From V1-33 sp039795165 (GTDB lineage Bacteria; Verrucomicrobiota; Verrucomicrobiia; Verrucomicrobiales; V1-33): a stretch of 64,000 bases of DNA. The notes below the pieces were generated by a model. That model searched no databases. It was not told where the DNA came from and worked only from the letters and a program-made list of their open reading frames with translations. Below, in pieces: positions 1-9,653 of the stretch (position 1 is the first letter of the stretch; each line of letters opens with the position of its first letter). The position numbers and the translations under genes were made by a program. The DNA lies in NCBI GenBank assembly GCA_039795165.1, contig JBDKER010000019.1, positions 1 through 64,000 on the forward strand. Reading direction: 5' to 3'.

Positions 1-2
1 GG

Positions 3-458
3 GACCCTGAACTGATTGGCCGGGTCGTGCTCGAAACCTTCCGCCGCGCTCTGCGCTACCTTGCCAGCCGCGAGTCAATTGACACCCGAGCCTTCCTTCA
101 TAAAGTCCACCGTATTGTCAGCGAACCACACCGCACCGAAGCCATGACACTCGCCCAGCAACTCCGCAATGAAGGTCGTCAGGAAGGCCGTCAGGAAGGC
201 CGTCAGGAAGGTCGTCAGGAGGGCAGACAGGAAGGTCGTCAGGAGGGCAGACAGGAAGGACGTCAGGAAGGTGAACGTAAGGGCTCCGTGGCAACCGGTC
301 GGCAGGCTGTGCTGGAGGCACTGGAGATCCGTTTCGGTCCTGTCCCGGAAGGATTGCGGGAGGCCATGGCCGCGATTGACGATCCTGTGCGGCTGCGGGC
401 TCTGCTTCGTGCGGCCATTGTGTTGGAATCGGTCGAAGCCTTTGCGGCTGCGCTTTGA
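3..458 (+). CDS. Rpn-family PD-(D/E)XK nuclease/putative transposase, C-terminal part
   Basis: The reading frame enters from the left edge with no start inside, so only the last 151 residues are seen. A segment reading MTLAQQL is followed by a run of Gly-Arg-Gln-Glu repeats and then a tail reading LEIRFGPVPEGLREAM. This order (MTLAQQL, GRQEG repeats, RFG tail) is typical of the C-terminus of Rpn/YhgA-like recombination-promoting nucleases and DUF4351-type proteins. The nuclease domain would lie left of the window. Rpn proteins are DNA endonucleases linked to RecA-independent recombination; whether this copy is active cannot be judged. The next 137 bases to the phosphoesterase gene hold no gene or clear signal. 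Confidence 0.65.
   Translation, partial: DPELIGRVVLETFRRALRYLASRESIDTRAFLHKVHRIVSEPHRTEAMTLAQQLRNEGRQEGRQEGRQEGRQEGRQEGRQEGRQEGRQEGERKGSVATGRQAVLEALEIRFGPVPEGLREAMAAIDDPVRLRALLRAAIVLESVEAFAAAL
174..269 (+). repeat. 12-base in-frame tandem repeat, 8 units (Gly-Arg-Gln-Glu)
   Basis: Eight consecutive near-identical 12-base units of the type GG(T/C)CGTCAGGA(A/G) encode (GRQE)8 inside the Rpn-like gene; some units read GGCAGACAGGAA at the DNA level. Because the unit is a multiple of three, gain or loss of units keeps the frame. The encoded segment should be a charged helix or linker. Confidence 0.9.
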
Positions 459-595
459 TGGGGAGTGGTTGTGGGTGGTGAATCGGGAGAGTTCCGCGGC
501 GGCGGAGCGGACTGGGTGGTGGTCTACCCTTGGTGCAGGGCAGTGATGGTGAGCTATGCGGCTAGATTGGCTGCAGTGCTGGGTCCGGAGTTGGA

Positions 596-1111
596 TTAGT
601 CCTTGTCTTGTGGTGGGCAGGGGACTGTGTGGTGGGAGAACGAGCGGTCGGCGGTATTGTAGATTCCGAAGGAGATGGTACCGAAGCGGCCCATGATTTC
701 GCCTGGGTTGGCCCAGAGGGTACGGCCGAGTTGGTGGGAGTAGCGTTTGTGGTCGTGGCCGCTGAAGACGGCGTCGAAGCGTTCCGAGGCGGCGATGTAG
801 TGGGCGACGTCCGGGTAGTGGTGGAGGGCGAAGCGTTGGTGATCTGCTTCGATTTCGGCGAAGTGTCCGTGGAGGGTGACGTGGGGGTGCTGGGACGCGA
901 CGCGGCAGAGGAGGAAGGGGTCGCCGTCGTTGTTGCCGAAGACGGCGTCGATGGGTCCGGGGAATCCTTTGGCGAGGGTATCGAGGGAGAAGGGGGCGCA
1001 GAAATCGCCGAGGAAGAAGAGACGTTCTGCGCCTTCGGATCTGGCGGCGGCGAGGGCGGTCTCGAGATGGGCGAGGTGGTCGTGGCAGTCGCTGAGGACG
1101 GCGATCTTCAT
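596..1111 (-). CDS. YfcE/MJ0936-type metallophosphoesterase
   Basis: This 171-residue protein is a small calcineurin-like phosphodiesterase. The metal-binding motifs appear in order: DCH near residue 8, GDF near 36, GNND near 60 and GHDH near 118, matching the D-x-H, GD, GNxD and GHxH blocks of the YfcE/MJ0936 family. Members hydrolyse phosphodiester bonds in a di-metal site, usually Mn or Fe, and the physiological substrate is mostly unknown. The length fits the family. It is the last gene of the long minus-strand run starting with the cell-shape genes and begins 21 bases after yebC ends, so it is probably co-transcribed with yebC. No signal peptide is visible, so it should be cytoplasmic. 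Confidence 0.85.
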   Translation of the reverse strand: MKIAVLSDCHDHLAHLETALAAARSEGAERLFFLGDFCAPFSLDTLAKGFPGPIDAVFGNNDGDPFLLCRVASQHPHVTLHGHFAEIEADHQRFALHHYPDVAHYIAASERFDAVFSGHDHKRYSHQLGRTLWANPGEIMGRFGTISFGIYNTADRSFSHHTVPCPPQDKD

Positions 1112-1132
1112 GCGTGGGGTGTGGGGTTGGGC

Positions 1133-1852
1133 TCAGCGGATGGCGGCGTGGATGCGGTGGACATCCGAGTGGTCATCGATGGCCTGGAGGAACGCGGTGA
1201 CTTCTTCGCGCTGGGGGTCTGTGAGTTCCGGGTAATCCTTGGGGCGGTAGCTGAGTTCCGTGGTGGTGACCGTCCAGCCGGCGGATTTGAGGGCCTGGGT
1301 GACGTTATTGAGTTCGGCTGGCTGGGTGAAGAAGCGTGCGGCGGCGGCGTTGGGAGGGAGGTCTTCGAGGTCGTCGGGTGAGAGGATTTCGAGGTCGTCG
1401 GCACCGGCTTCGATGGCTGCGCTTTCCGGATCCGCGCCTTGTGGGGCGTGGGCTTCGACGAGACCGACGTGGTCGAACATCCATGCGACGCTGCCCATGG
1501 AGCCTGCGCGGAAGAGGACGCGGATTTCGGGGGCGGTGCGGTTATTGTTTTCGGTGAGGCATTCGACGAGGACGGGGACGCGGTGGGGGGTGAAGCCTTC
1601 GAAGACGACCGTTTCGATGGAATCCGCCTTGCCGTCCTGGCCCGAGCCCTTGGCGATGGCGCGTTCGATGGTATCCTTGTAGACGCTTTGTTTTTTGGCG
1701 GCTTCGACGGCGGCGTGGAGGCGCGGGTTGAATTCCGGGTTAGGTCCGCCCATGCGGGCGGCGACCTGGATTTCGCGGACCAGTTTCGTGGTCATGCGGC
1801 CTTTTTTGTCCGCGGCGAGTTCGCGCCATTTCTGTTTCCATTGTGCTCCCAT
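1133..1852 (-). CDS. yebC: YebC/PmpR/TACO1 family protein
   Basis: The 239-residue product has the expected length and N-terminus of the YebC family: MGAQWKQKWRE, then KGRMTTKLVREIQ, then a GGPNPEFNPRL segment. Family members were annotated as transcriptional regulators and are now also known, as TACO1/YebC, to help ribosomes through difficult sequences such as proline stretches. The middle reads FEGFTPHRVPVLVECLTENNNRT, which is the strongly conserved region of domain 2. The ATG at 1852 is the only plausible start. No Shine-Dalgarno sequence precedes it. It lies between a small membrane protein gene (67 bases upstream) and a phosphoesterase gene (21 bases downstream). The family assignment is firm; the role here is inferred. 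Confidence 0.93.
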   Translation of the reverse strand: MGAQWKQKWRELAADKKGRMTTKLVREIQVAARMGGPNPEFNPRLHAAVEAAKKQSVYKDTIERAIAKGSGQDGKADSIETVVFEGFTPHRVPVLVECLTENNNRTAPEIRVLFRAGSMGSVAWMFDHVGLVEAHAPQGADPESAAIEAGADDLEILSPDDLEDLPPNAAAARFFTQPAELNNVTQALKSAGWTVTTTELSYRPKDYPELTDPQREEVTAFLQAIDDHSDVHRIHAAIR

Positions 1853-1919
1853 GGGGTGGGAGATTCAGCAATTGGCGGGAAGAGGCAAGGCCAATCGTGG
1901 TGGAGGGGGCGGGTTGGCT

Positions 1920-2462
1920 TCAGCGACGCAGGCGGGCCCGGATGGCATGCCAGCGCGAGGCGAGGATGCTGCGGCGGGAACGGGCGAAGGCTGCGCGGAG
2001 GCGGCGGGCGAGTTGGTTTTTCCATGCGACGGCGGCGAGCCATGGTTCCGAGTGGTAGAGTCGGCTGCGGAGGTGCAGGAAGGCATCGTGGAGCCAGCGG
2101 AACCAGCCGAGCGAGAGGAGGGCTGGGCGGCAGATGCGGAAGAGGTGGGCGACGACGGCGGTGCCGACGAGTTTGGCGGCGATGAGGAGGGACGTACCGG
2201 CGGCGGGTCGGCCCTGGGCTGTCAGCCAGATTCCGGCGAGATTGACCGGGAAGAGGAGGATGCTGGGAGTGAGAAACGTGGCCATGGCCGCGGCAGGGGG
2301 GAGCCGGGCGATGCGGGTTTCCAGTCGGCGGAGCGCGGGGGCCTTTGCGAGGCGGGACATGACTGCCTCGAGGTGGACCCAGAGCCATTCTTCCCAGAGG
2401 AGGAAGAGGGCTGCGAGCACCAGCATGGGCGGCGTGAGCAGCCGTCGGACAAAGCGGCGCAT
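1920..2462 (-). CDS. Hypothetical membrane protein, Arg-rich
   Basis: I do not recognise the family of this 180-residue protein. It starts with a basic stretch (MRRFVRRLL) and has an N-terminal hydrophobic helix around residues 9-30, a second hydrophobic region around residues 58-85 (FLTPSILLFPVNLAGIWL) and a third near residues 90-110. The C-terminal 60 residues are rich in arginine and probably cytoplasmic. It sits 84 bases downstream of rng and 67 bases upstream of yebC on the same strand, so it is likely part of the same transcription unit. Codon use matches its neighbours, which supports a real gene. Function unknown. Confidence 0.6.
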   Translation of the reverse strand: MRRFVRRLLTPPMLVLAALFLLWEEWLWVHLEAVMSRLAKAPALRRLETRIARLPPAAAMATFLTPSILLFPVNLAGIWLTAQGRPAAGTSLLIAAKLVGTAVVAHLFRICRPALLSLGWFRWLHDAFLHLRSRLYHSEPWLAAVAWKNQLARRLRAAFARSRRSILASRWHAIRARLRR

Positions 2463-2546
2463 GGCGGATCGGGCGGACGGTGGTGTAGCCCTGCGGGCGC
2501 CGGAGTGCGGTCCGCAGGGCTCGTGCTCATGCGCGGGGTGGTGCGG

Positions 2547-4205
2547 TTATTTGAATTCCTTGCCCGTCTGGGCATTGGTGATGATGACCTGTTCGCGGTG
2601 GTAGGCGGGATCGGCGCGGAACGAGAGGCGGCCGCGGTGTTTGCGTTCCATTTCCACGAGGAGCTGTTCATCCTTGGTGCGGAGGCGGTGGAGCACCTCC
2701 GGGCTGACCGTGATGAGGAGGTCGTGGTCACTGTCCGGGTATTTCTGAAGGATGGTATTGATGCGGCGCTGGAGTTCGACGGACATGGTTTCCGTCGACT
2801 TGATGCGGCCGTGTCCCGAGCAGGTTGGGCAGGTATCGTAGACGGCAGTGCTGAGGCTTTCGTGGAGGCGCTGGCGTGTCATTTCCATGAGGCCGAGGGA
2901 CGAGACCGGGAGGACCTGAGTCTTGGCCTTGTCGCGGCGGAGCCGATCCTTCATGATCTTGTAGACCGCCTGCTGGTCGCGGCGGTGTTTCATGTCGATG
3001 AAGTCGACTACGATGAGACCGCCCATGTTGCGGAGGCGGAGTTGGCGGGCGACTTCCTCGGCGGCCTCGAGGTTTGTCTGGAGGATGGTTTTCTCGAGGT
3101 CATCCGATCCCTTGTTGCGGCCCGTATTGACGTCGATGGAGATGAGGGCTTCGGTTTCGTCGATGACGATGTAGCCACCGCATTTGAGCCAGACCTGGCG
3201 GAAGAAGGCATTATCGATCTGTTTCTGGATGCCTAGGTGATCGAAGACAGGTTCTGCGGTATTGAGGCAGCGGATGCGTTTCTTGCTGCGGCGGCTGATC
3301 TGGCCGACGAGTTGGCGCATGCGTTCGGCGGTGGCGTCGTCGTCGCAGATGACCTCGTCGACTTCCTCCGTGAGGAAATCGCGGACCGTGCGTTCCACGA
3401 GGTCTGGTTCATTGAAGGCGCAGGCCGGGGCGTGGCGGCTCGAGGCGCGGTCCGAGATTTCGTTCCATTGTTTGACGAGCATGGAGAGGTCGCGCACGAA
3501 GTAGCGGGCGCGTTTCCCCTGGCAGACGGTGCGCATGATGACGCCCATGCCGTCCGGGACATTGAGTTTGCGGAGGATTTTGCGGAGTCGTTCCCGTTCC
3601 TTGGGGTCGTCGATTTTCCGGCTGATGCCGAACATGTCATTGAGCGGCATGAGGACGAGGAATCGTCCTGGGAGGCTGATATTGGTGGTGATGCGTGGGC
3701 CCTTGTTGCCGATGGGGCCTTTGGTGACCTGGACGAGGAGTTCCGAGCCGACAGGGTAGAGGGTGGGGATGTCCTTGGCGGTGATTTTCTTGCGTTTTGG
3801 CTTCTGGCGTCCGGCGCGTTCGATCTGTTCGATGTCGTCGCGGCCGCCTTCTTCGTTATCGGCGGCTGGGATGGCGTCCCAGAAGTGGAGGAAGGCATTT
3901 TTTTCGAGGCCGATGTCGACGAACATGGCTTTGAGGCCCTGTTCGATGTTCTTGACGCGGCCCTTGTAGATGCTGCCGACGATGTGCTGGGTGCCGGTGC
4001 GTTCGATGGTATATTCCTCGAGCATGCCATTCTCGACGAGGGCGACGCGTTGTTCGAGGCGTTCTGTATTGACGACGATGCGGATACCTTTGTTGAAATC
4101 GGTGCTGACTCCGAAGAGTCGGCGGAGGCGTGTGACGATGCCGTTGACCATGGTTGGGGAGTTGGGAAGTGCCGGGCGGGGATCCGTCGGCGGGTTGGAA
4201 TTCAT
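2547..4205 (-). CDS. rng: Ribonuclease E/G family endoribonuclease
   Basis: This 552-residue enzyme cleaves single-stranded RNA and takes part in rRNA maturation and mRNA decay. An S1 RNA-binding domain spans roughly residues 60-150 (IVGSIYKGRVKNIEQGLKAM). The catalytic metal-binding aspartates are in the blocks ISIDVNTG and GLIVVDFIDM. A CPTCSGHG zinc-link motif lies near residue 470, as needed for dimerisation. The long C-terminal scaffold of RNase E is absent, so the protein resembles RNase G. Its ATG overlaps the mrdA stop as ATGA, so translation is probably coupled. The residues before MVNGIVTRLRR are poorly conserved, so a slightly later start is possible. Finding rng directly behind the PBP2 gene, where rodA often sits, is notable. 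Confidence 0.93.
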   Translation of the reverse strand: MNSNPPTDPRPALPNSPTMVNGIVTRLRRLFGVSTDFNKGIRIVVNTERLEQRVALVENGMLEEYTIERTGTQHIVGSIYKGRVKNIEQGLKAMFVDIGLEKNAFLHFWDAIPAADNEEGGRDDIEQIERAGRQKPKRKKITAKDIPTLYPVGSELLVQVTKGPIGNKGPRITTNISLPGRFLVLMPLNDMFGISRKIDDPKERERLRKILRKLNVPDGMGVIMRTVCQGKRARYFVRDLSMLVKQWNEISDRASSRHAPACAFNEPDLVERTVRDFLTEEVDEVICDDDATAERMRQLVGQISRRSKKRIRCLNTAEPVFDHLGIQKQIDNAFFRQVWLKCGGYIVIDETEALISIDVNTGRNKGSDDLEKTILQTNLEAAEEVARQLRLRNMGGLIVVDFIDMKHRRDQQAVYKIMKDRLRRDKAKTQVLPVSSLGLMEMTRQRLHESLSTAVYDTCPTCSGHGRIKSTETMSVELQRRINTILQKYPDSDHDLLITVSPEVLHRLRTKDEQLLVEMERKHRGRLSFRADPAYHREQVIITNAQTGKEFK

Positions 4206-6520
4206 GGAGTGGAGAGGACGCCCGGGGAGGGCGTCGGGACAGGGTTCTGGGTTTCCGGGCGCCGGGCGAAGCGGGCGCGGCGGAGCCGGACGGTGGGGGT
4301 TGCTTCGGTGGAGCCTTCCTCGGCGACGTCTGGGCGGGAAGCGGCGGGGGTATCCTGGCTGCGCGGGTCGGAGGGGACTTCGGCGGCTTCCTCGCCGGCG
4401 TCGTCTGCGGTGGGTTCTTCTTCCGGGGGGCTTTCGTCCGGGATGTCGTCCGGGAACGAGACCTTTTCGAGTTTATTGAAATGGCCTTCGGCTGGGGGGA
4501 GTGGGCCGACCTCGATGCGGAGGTTACCGGCGAGGATGGCGAGGGATTGTTCGATGATGCGGCGGGCGATGGGGCCGGCGACTTTGCCACCGGCTTCGCC
4601 ATTGGCGACGACGACGGAGACCGCGATCTGGGGGTTTTCCGATGGTGCGAAGGACATGAACCATGCGCGGTTGTCCTTGAGGAGGGGGCCGGTGGCGGTG
4701 AAGCGGCCCTTTTCCTCGTCGTGGATCATTTCGCGGCGTTTCTTCTGGGCCGTGCCGGTTTTGGCTGAGATACCGACCTTGGATTTGGCCGCGGTGCCGG
4801 TGCCGCCGCGTTTGGCATTGACTGCCTTGAACATGCCATCGCTCATGGCCTTGAGGTCGGCCTTGCGGACCCCGTGTTCGGTGAGGTCGAATTTGAGTTT
4901 TGGTTCGAAGCGGGAGATGCGTTCCTGTTTGTGGCCATTGCTGTCGTATTCGAACGAGCGGGTGTGGCTGATGATGGTGGGTTGCCAGCATTTGCCGCCG
5001 GTGGCGACGGTGGCGGCGAGCATGCAGACCTGGAGTGGGGTGGCGGTGACTTCGCCCTGGCCGATGGAGACGTGGGCGGTTTTACCGCGGTTCCATGGTT
5101 CGCCGCGGCGGGCGGTCCACCATTCCGGGGTGGGCATGAAGCCATTGCGTTCCGTGTCGAGCTGGATGCCTGTGGAAGTGCCGAAGGTGAAGAGCCGGGC
5201 CATGGAGACGATGGAATCGATGCCGGTGGCATTACCCTGGAGGTAGAAGTAGCAATTGCAGGACGAGCGGATGGCGTCCGAGAGCGGGAGGGATCCGTGG
5301 CCGCCGATGCGTTTCTGGACGGTCCAGCAGTTGAAGGGGGCACCGTAGTTGACTGAGCCGGAGCAATGGTAGTAGCGGGAGGCGTGGCCGGTGGTGGAGG
5401 CTGCCATGGCTGTGAGGATCTTGAAGGTGGAGCCCGGGGTATCGGCGGCCACGGCGCGGTTGATGCTGGGTTCCGTGGCGGTGCGGTAGATGGCGTTGAT
5501 GGCATCCGTGTCCTGTGGGGGTATGAAGATGTTCGGGTCGTAGGAAGGCACCGAGACCATGGCGAGGACTTCGCCCGTGTGGACATTCATGACGACGGCG
5601 GCACCGCGGCCGACGCCGGCCTGGCGGAAGGCCGTTTCCACGGCCATCTGGATGCGGGCATCGATGGTGAGGTAGACATCGCTGCCGGGGAGGGGGTCGC
5701 GGCGGAGCGATTCGATTTCTTCCGTGAGGCGGCCGTGTTCATTGCGGAGCCAGACCCGTTCGCCGGGTTTGCCGCGGAGGAGGTCGTTCTGAGTTTTCTC
5801 GATGCCGGCGAGGCCGACGTCATCCGACTGAAAGAAGTCCCATGAGCCTTCTGATTCCGGCGGTTTTTCCGTTCTGGTTTCGCGGAGGTAGCCGATGAAG
5901 TGGGCTCCGACGGCCTTGAGTGGGTAGCGACGTTTCGGGCGTTCCTGGATGGTGATGCCTGGGATGGAGGGGGCGTTTTCGGCGTAGGCCGCGATGAGTT
6001 CGAACTTGGCGGGGTCGGCCTGGAGGAGATTGCGGACGTAGGGGTAGGGGACGACGCCTTTGTAGGTGAGGTACCATTCGTAGATCTTGCGGACTTCGCG
6101 TGGGGAAGGCATCACGTAGAGGCCGATGCGGTTGAGTTCCGGGAAGACGATTTCGTTGAGGATGGCGATGATGTCCGTGGCGGGTTCCTTTTTGGGGTCG
6201 TAGACGTATTTGGGGATCGCACGTCGCTGGGATTTTGGTTTCGCTTTTTCGCGTTCGAGCCATGCGGCTTCTGCGGCGGCGAGGTTGAGGCCGACTTCGA
6301 GGCAGGTTTCGTTGCGGGCGAGTTCCGTGCCACCGGAGTCGAGGATGCGGCCTCTGGTGCCGGGGACGCGCTGGCGGGACTTCTGGGTTTCCGGGAGTTT
6401 GAGGATGAACTGGTCCTGTTTTTCGATCTGGAGAGTCCAGAGTCGGTGCAGGAGGACGAGGAAGCCAGCCGTCATGATGATGGCGACGAGGATGAGGCGG
6501 AGGCGTACGGCCATGATCAT
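4202..6520 (-). CDS. mrdA: Penicillin-binding protein 2, elongasome transpeptidase
   Basis: The 772-residue protein is the class B transpeptidase that cross-links peptidoglycan during cell elongation. It has a short cytoplasmic N-terminus, one membrane helix around residues 8-28, a dimerisation/pedestal region, and the transpeptidase domain from about residue 280. The active-site motifs are STFK (nucleophile Ser364), SCN near 420 and KTG near 587, all intact. A low-complexity acidic and Pro-rich tail of about 90 residues extends beyond the usual end. It overlaps mreD by ATGA at its start and rng by ATGA at its stop, so it belongs to the mreBCD transcription unit. No rodA gene is found beside it. 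Confidence 0.95.
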   Translation of the reverse strand: MIMAVRLRLILVAIIMTAGFLVLLHRLWTLQIEKQDQFILKLPETQKSRQRVPGTRGRILDSGGTELARNETCLEVGLNLAAAEAAWLEREKAKPKSQRRAIPKYVYDPKKEPATDIIAILNEIVFPELNRIGLYVMPSPREVRKIYEWYLTYKGVVPYPYVRNLLQADPAKFELIAAYAENAPSIPGITIQERPKRRYPLKAVGAHFIGYLRETRTEKPPESEGSWDFFQSDDVGLAGIEKTQNDLLRGKPGERVWLRNEHGRLTEEIESLRRDPLPGSDVYLTIDARIQMAVETAFRQAGVGRGAAVVMNVHTGEVLAMVSVPSYDPNIFIPPQDTDAINAIYRTATEPSINRAVAADTPGSTFKILTAMAASTTGHASRYYHCSGSVNYGAPFNCWTVQKRIGGHGSLPLSDAIRSSCNCYFYLQGNATGIDSIVSMARLFTFGTSTGIQLDTERNGFMPTPEWWTARRGEPWNRGKTAHVSIGQGEVTATPLQVCMLAATVATGGKCWQPTIISHTRSFEYDSNGHKQERISRFEPKLKFDLTEHGVRKADLKAMSDGMFKAVNAKRGGTGTAAKSKVGISAKTGTAQKKRREMIHDEEKGRFTATGPLLKDNRAWFMSFAPSENPQIAVSVVVANGEAGGKVAGPIARRIIEQSLAILAGNLRIEVGPLPPAEGHFNKLEKVSFPDDIPDESPPEEEPTADDAGEEAAEVPSDPRSQDTPAASRPDVAEEGSTEATPTVRLRRARFARRPETQNPVPTPSPGVLSTP

Positions 6521-7122
6521 AGCGGTGGGAGCCTGCGGCGGTAGTATGGGTTATCGAAGCGGATGCGGTAGCCTGTGAGTTTAGCGAGCCGGTAGATGAA
6601 GAGGAATACGAGTGGGACGAGGACCGAGGAGAGGAGTGCGGTGGCGAGGATGTGGTTCCAGACCTCCGAGGGGAACGAGAAATTGCCGCGTCGGAAGCCG
6701 ATGGAGGCGTATTCGAGGGAGAGGAGGAGGATGAGGGAAACCGTCGTCATGAGGAGCGGCAGTTCCCATCGTCCGGTGCGGAAGAGCGGGCGGATGCCAT
6801 GGAGGAGCGATCCGAGGAGAGCGTAGAAGAAGATGGTGATGCCGAAGGTGCCGCCTTCGTCCGGCGGGGGGGCGCCCACCTGAGCGGCAGCGGCGGCGAT
6901 ATCCGGGAAGAAGGCCGGCGTGTGATTGAGGGCATCCCACATGAAGCCCGTGACGAAAGCGAAGAGGAGCATGACCGGGTAGGGCACGCTGAGGGCTGAA
7001 GCGAAGAAAATGACCGGCACCACGAGGATGCGGGCGTGGTAGGCTGAGTCGACCGACGGGACGAAGTCCTGAAGGACGAGGCCGAAGCCCGAGAGCGCGA
7101 AGAGGAGGAGAACGAAGATCAT
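6517..7122 (-). CDS. mreD: Rod shape-determining protein MreD
   Basis: This 201-residue integral membrane protein occupies the mreD position and has about five to six hydrophobic helices separated by short loops, beginning with MIFVLLLFALSGFGL. MreD belongs to the elongasome and works with MreC and PBP2 at the inner membrane. Sequence identity to MreD is low in all lineages, so the call leans on topology, length and position between mreC and mrdA. Its start overlaps the mreC stop and its stop overlaps the mrdA start, both as ATGA. The C-terminus is basic (YYRRRLPPL). Confidence 0.85.
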   Translation of the reverse strand: MIFVLLLFALSGFGLVLQDFVPSVDSAYHARILVVPVIFFASALSVPYPVMLLFAFVTGFMWDALNHTPAFFPDIAAAAAQVGAPPPDEGGTFGITIFFYALLGSLLHGIRPLFRTGRWELPLLMTTVSLILLLSLEYASIGFRRGNFSFPSEVWNHILATALLSSVLVPLVFLFIYRLAKLTGYRIRFDNPYYRRRLPPL

Positions 7123-7976
7123 CGTGGCGCGTCGGTGGGAGGCGGATGGTCATCCTCCGGCACCAACTGCATCACGAGGACGAAGGGTAATTCGTCCAGA
7201 TTCACGGCAGGCTCCACGACGGCCTCGCTGGAGGCGTCGCCGTCGCGGAAATCGATCACGGTGCCGAGCAGAATGTCCGGCGGGAAGCGGTTGGTATTGT
7301 CCCAGCTGAGGACCTTGCGGCCCTGCTGGACGGAAGCATTTCTGGGGAGCCAGCGGAGGCGGAGTTCCGGCCGGCGGGAAGTGGATACTCGGGTGCCTTC
7401 GAGGATGCCTCGTTCGGTGGTGCCTTCGATGCGGGCGGCGACCTTGCATTCCTCGTCGGTTATGAAGACGATTTCGGCTTCATCGGCGTCGGCGCGGCCG
7501 ACGCGGCCGACGAGGGAGGGACGTCCCTCGGCGCCGGTGGGGACGACGACTGGGCTGCCGTCGAGGACGCCCTGATTGCGGCCTTTGTCGATGGTGGCGC
7601 GGCGGTACCATGCCGAGGTTTTGCGGGCGATGAGTCTGGCTGGGATGAGGGAAGTGTCCTGGCGCCGGATGAAGCCGAGGAGGCGTTCCAGTTCCTTCAC
7701 TTCGGCTTCGAGTTGAGCGATGCGGGAGCGGTGGACGCGGAGTTCTGCGTTTTCGATGGTGAGCTGGTCGGCCCTTGCTTGGAGTTGTTCCGGGGTGAGG
7801 CGTGGGTCGTGACTGCCCGTGAGGGCGCCTTGGACTTCTGCGCCTGATCGTTTGAACGACGAGAAGACGGCATTGGCGCGCGTCTGGATGAGTCTGGTGG
7901 TGGGGGAATCGAAGAGAAAGACCCACACGAGCAGGCCCGTGAAGATGGCGAGAGCGATGAGATTGAGGCGGTTCAT
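7119..7976 (-). CDS. mreC: Rod shape-determining protein MreC
   Basis: The 285-residue MreC homologue has an N-terminal membrane helix at about residues 5-24, a coiled coil rich in Glu, Leu and Arg around residues 65-105 (QLTIENAELRVHRSRIAQLE), and a periplasmic beta-domain containing DKGRNQGVLDGSPVVVP, the typical conserved block. MreC links MreB inside the cell to PBP2 and MreD at the membrane and helps activate PBP2. It starts 98 bases after mreB ends and overlaps mreD by ATGA. The C-terminal 15 residues are Pro- and Asp-rich and look disordered. Confidence 0.93.
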   Translation of the reverse strand: MNRLNLIALAIFTGLLVWVFLFDSPTTRLIQTRANAVFSSFKRSGAEVQGALTGSHDPRLTPEQLQARADQLTIENAELRVHRSRIAQLEAEVKELERLLGFIRRQDTSLIPARLIARKTSAWYRRATIDKGRNQGVLDGSPVVVPTGAEGRPSLVGRVGRADADEAEIVFITDEECKVAARIEGTTERGILEGTRVSTSRRPELRLRWLPRNASVQQGRKVLSWDNTNRFPPDILLGTVIDFRDGDASSEAVVEPAVNLDELPFVLVMQLVPEDDHPPPTDAPR

Positions 7977-8074
7977 GGGCCCTTGATCAGTCGGTGACTG
8001 TGACGCGGGGCGGTGCGGTGGGATCCGCTGGGGATCTGGTGGGCACGGCCGGGGTCAGGCGCATGGGGTGGGGA

Positions 8075-9112
<1,038 letters not shown>

Positions 9113-9456
9113 GGGAGAGAGAAGGGTGAAAGGGGTGGAAAAGAGTGAGCAATGGTGAAAGAGAAGCCGATCCGGGGGAACCGGATCCAATGATGGTGGG
9201 CGTACCGTGGGCCGGCGCTATCGGGTGGGCACAGCCGTTCAGGATGGCCGGAATTTTCCCCTCGGGAATCCGGAACCTGTGTTTGTGCGTTCCCCGGAGA
9301 GCAGGGACAGACGCTCCGGGTGGATCGGTCGTTCGGAACACCAGACGGTCAAGGGGAAGATGAATATTCGCCATGGAATCCGGGCGAGTCTCATGGGCGG
9401 AGTTGCTTCCAGAAAGTCTCTGTAATTCTGGAAATCATGGGGAAAGCGAGGGTGGA
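9113..9456. other. Gene-free stretch upstream of mreB
   Basis: This 344-base stretch lies between the end of the CPXCG protein gene and the mreB start. No open frame in it resembles a protein. It holds one clear palindromic element (9407-9433). No RNA family was recognised and no convincing promoter pair was found. It probably contains the mreB promoter and a long leader. Confidence 0.5.
9407..9433. repeat. Inverted repeat, 8-base arms, upstream of mreB
   Basis: TTCCAGAA and TTCTGGAA are perfect inverted copies separated by 11 bases. The element lies 24 bases beyond the stop of the CPXCG gene and about 295 bases before mreB. There is no T-tract on either side, so an operator or an RNA hairpin is more likely than an intrinsic terminator. 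Confidence 0.55.
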
Positions 9457-9633
9457 TCAGGCACCCAGTCCGTAGGCTTCTGCGATGATTTCGTCCTCCT
9501 CGAGGGAGAACGAGATGGTCATGGGACGGCAGCAGATTTCGCAGTCGTAGTCCCATGAGGTGGGGAGTTCGAGGGGGGCGGGCGGGTGGAGGGAGAAGGA
9601 TTCGAAGCAGGAAGGGCAGGTAACTTCGACCAT
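9457..9633 (-). CDS. CPXCG motif-containing cysteine-rich small protein
   Basis: The 58-residue protein begins MVEVTCPSCFESFSL and carries a second cysteine pair, DCEICCRPM, about 30 residues later. The two Cys-x-x-Cys knuckles separated by a hydrophobic and proline segment match the CPXCG cysteine-rich family, a predicted one-zinc ribbon of unknown function. An upstream in-frame extension exists, but it runs through the neighbouring gene and is Arg/Pro/His-rich, so the ATG at 9633 is chosen. The acidic tail (FSLEEDEIIAEAYGLGA) is typical of the family. It follows another small zinc-ribbon gene by 20 bases and precedes mreB on the same strand. Confidence 0.8.
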   Translation of the reverse strand: MVEVTCPSCFESFSLHPPAPLELPTSWDYDCEICCRPMTISFSLEEDEIIAEAYGLGA

Positions 9634-9653
9634 GGGTGGGAGGGTGGGGGCGG

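Noticed and set aside
174..269. Possible CRISPR array from regularly spaced repeats
   Set aside because: The units are contiguous with no spacers, encode an in-frame GRQE peptide and lie inside a coding frame.
3237..5246. Very long open frame on the plus strand across rng and mrdA
   Set aside because: It lies fully opposite two firmly identified genes on the minus strand and its product has no recognisable family; long antisense frames are expected at this high GC.
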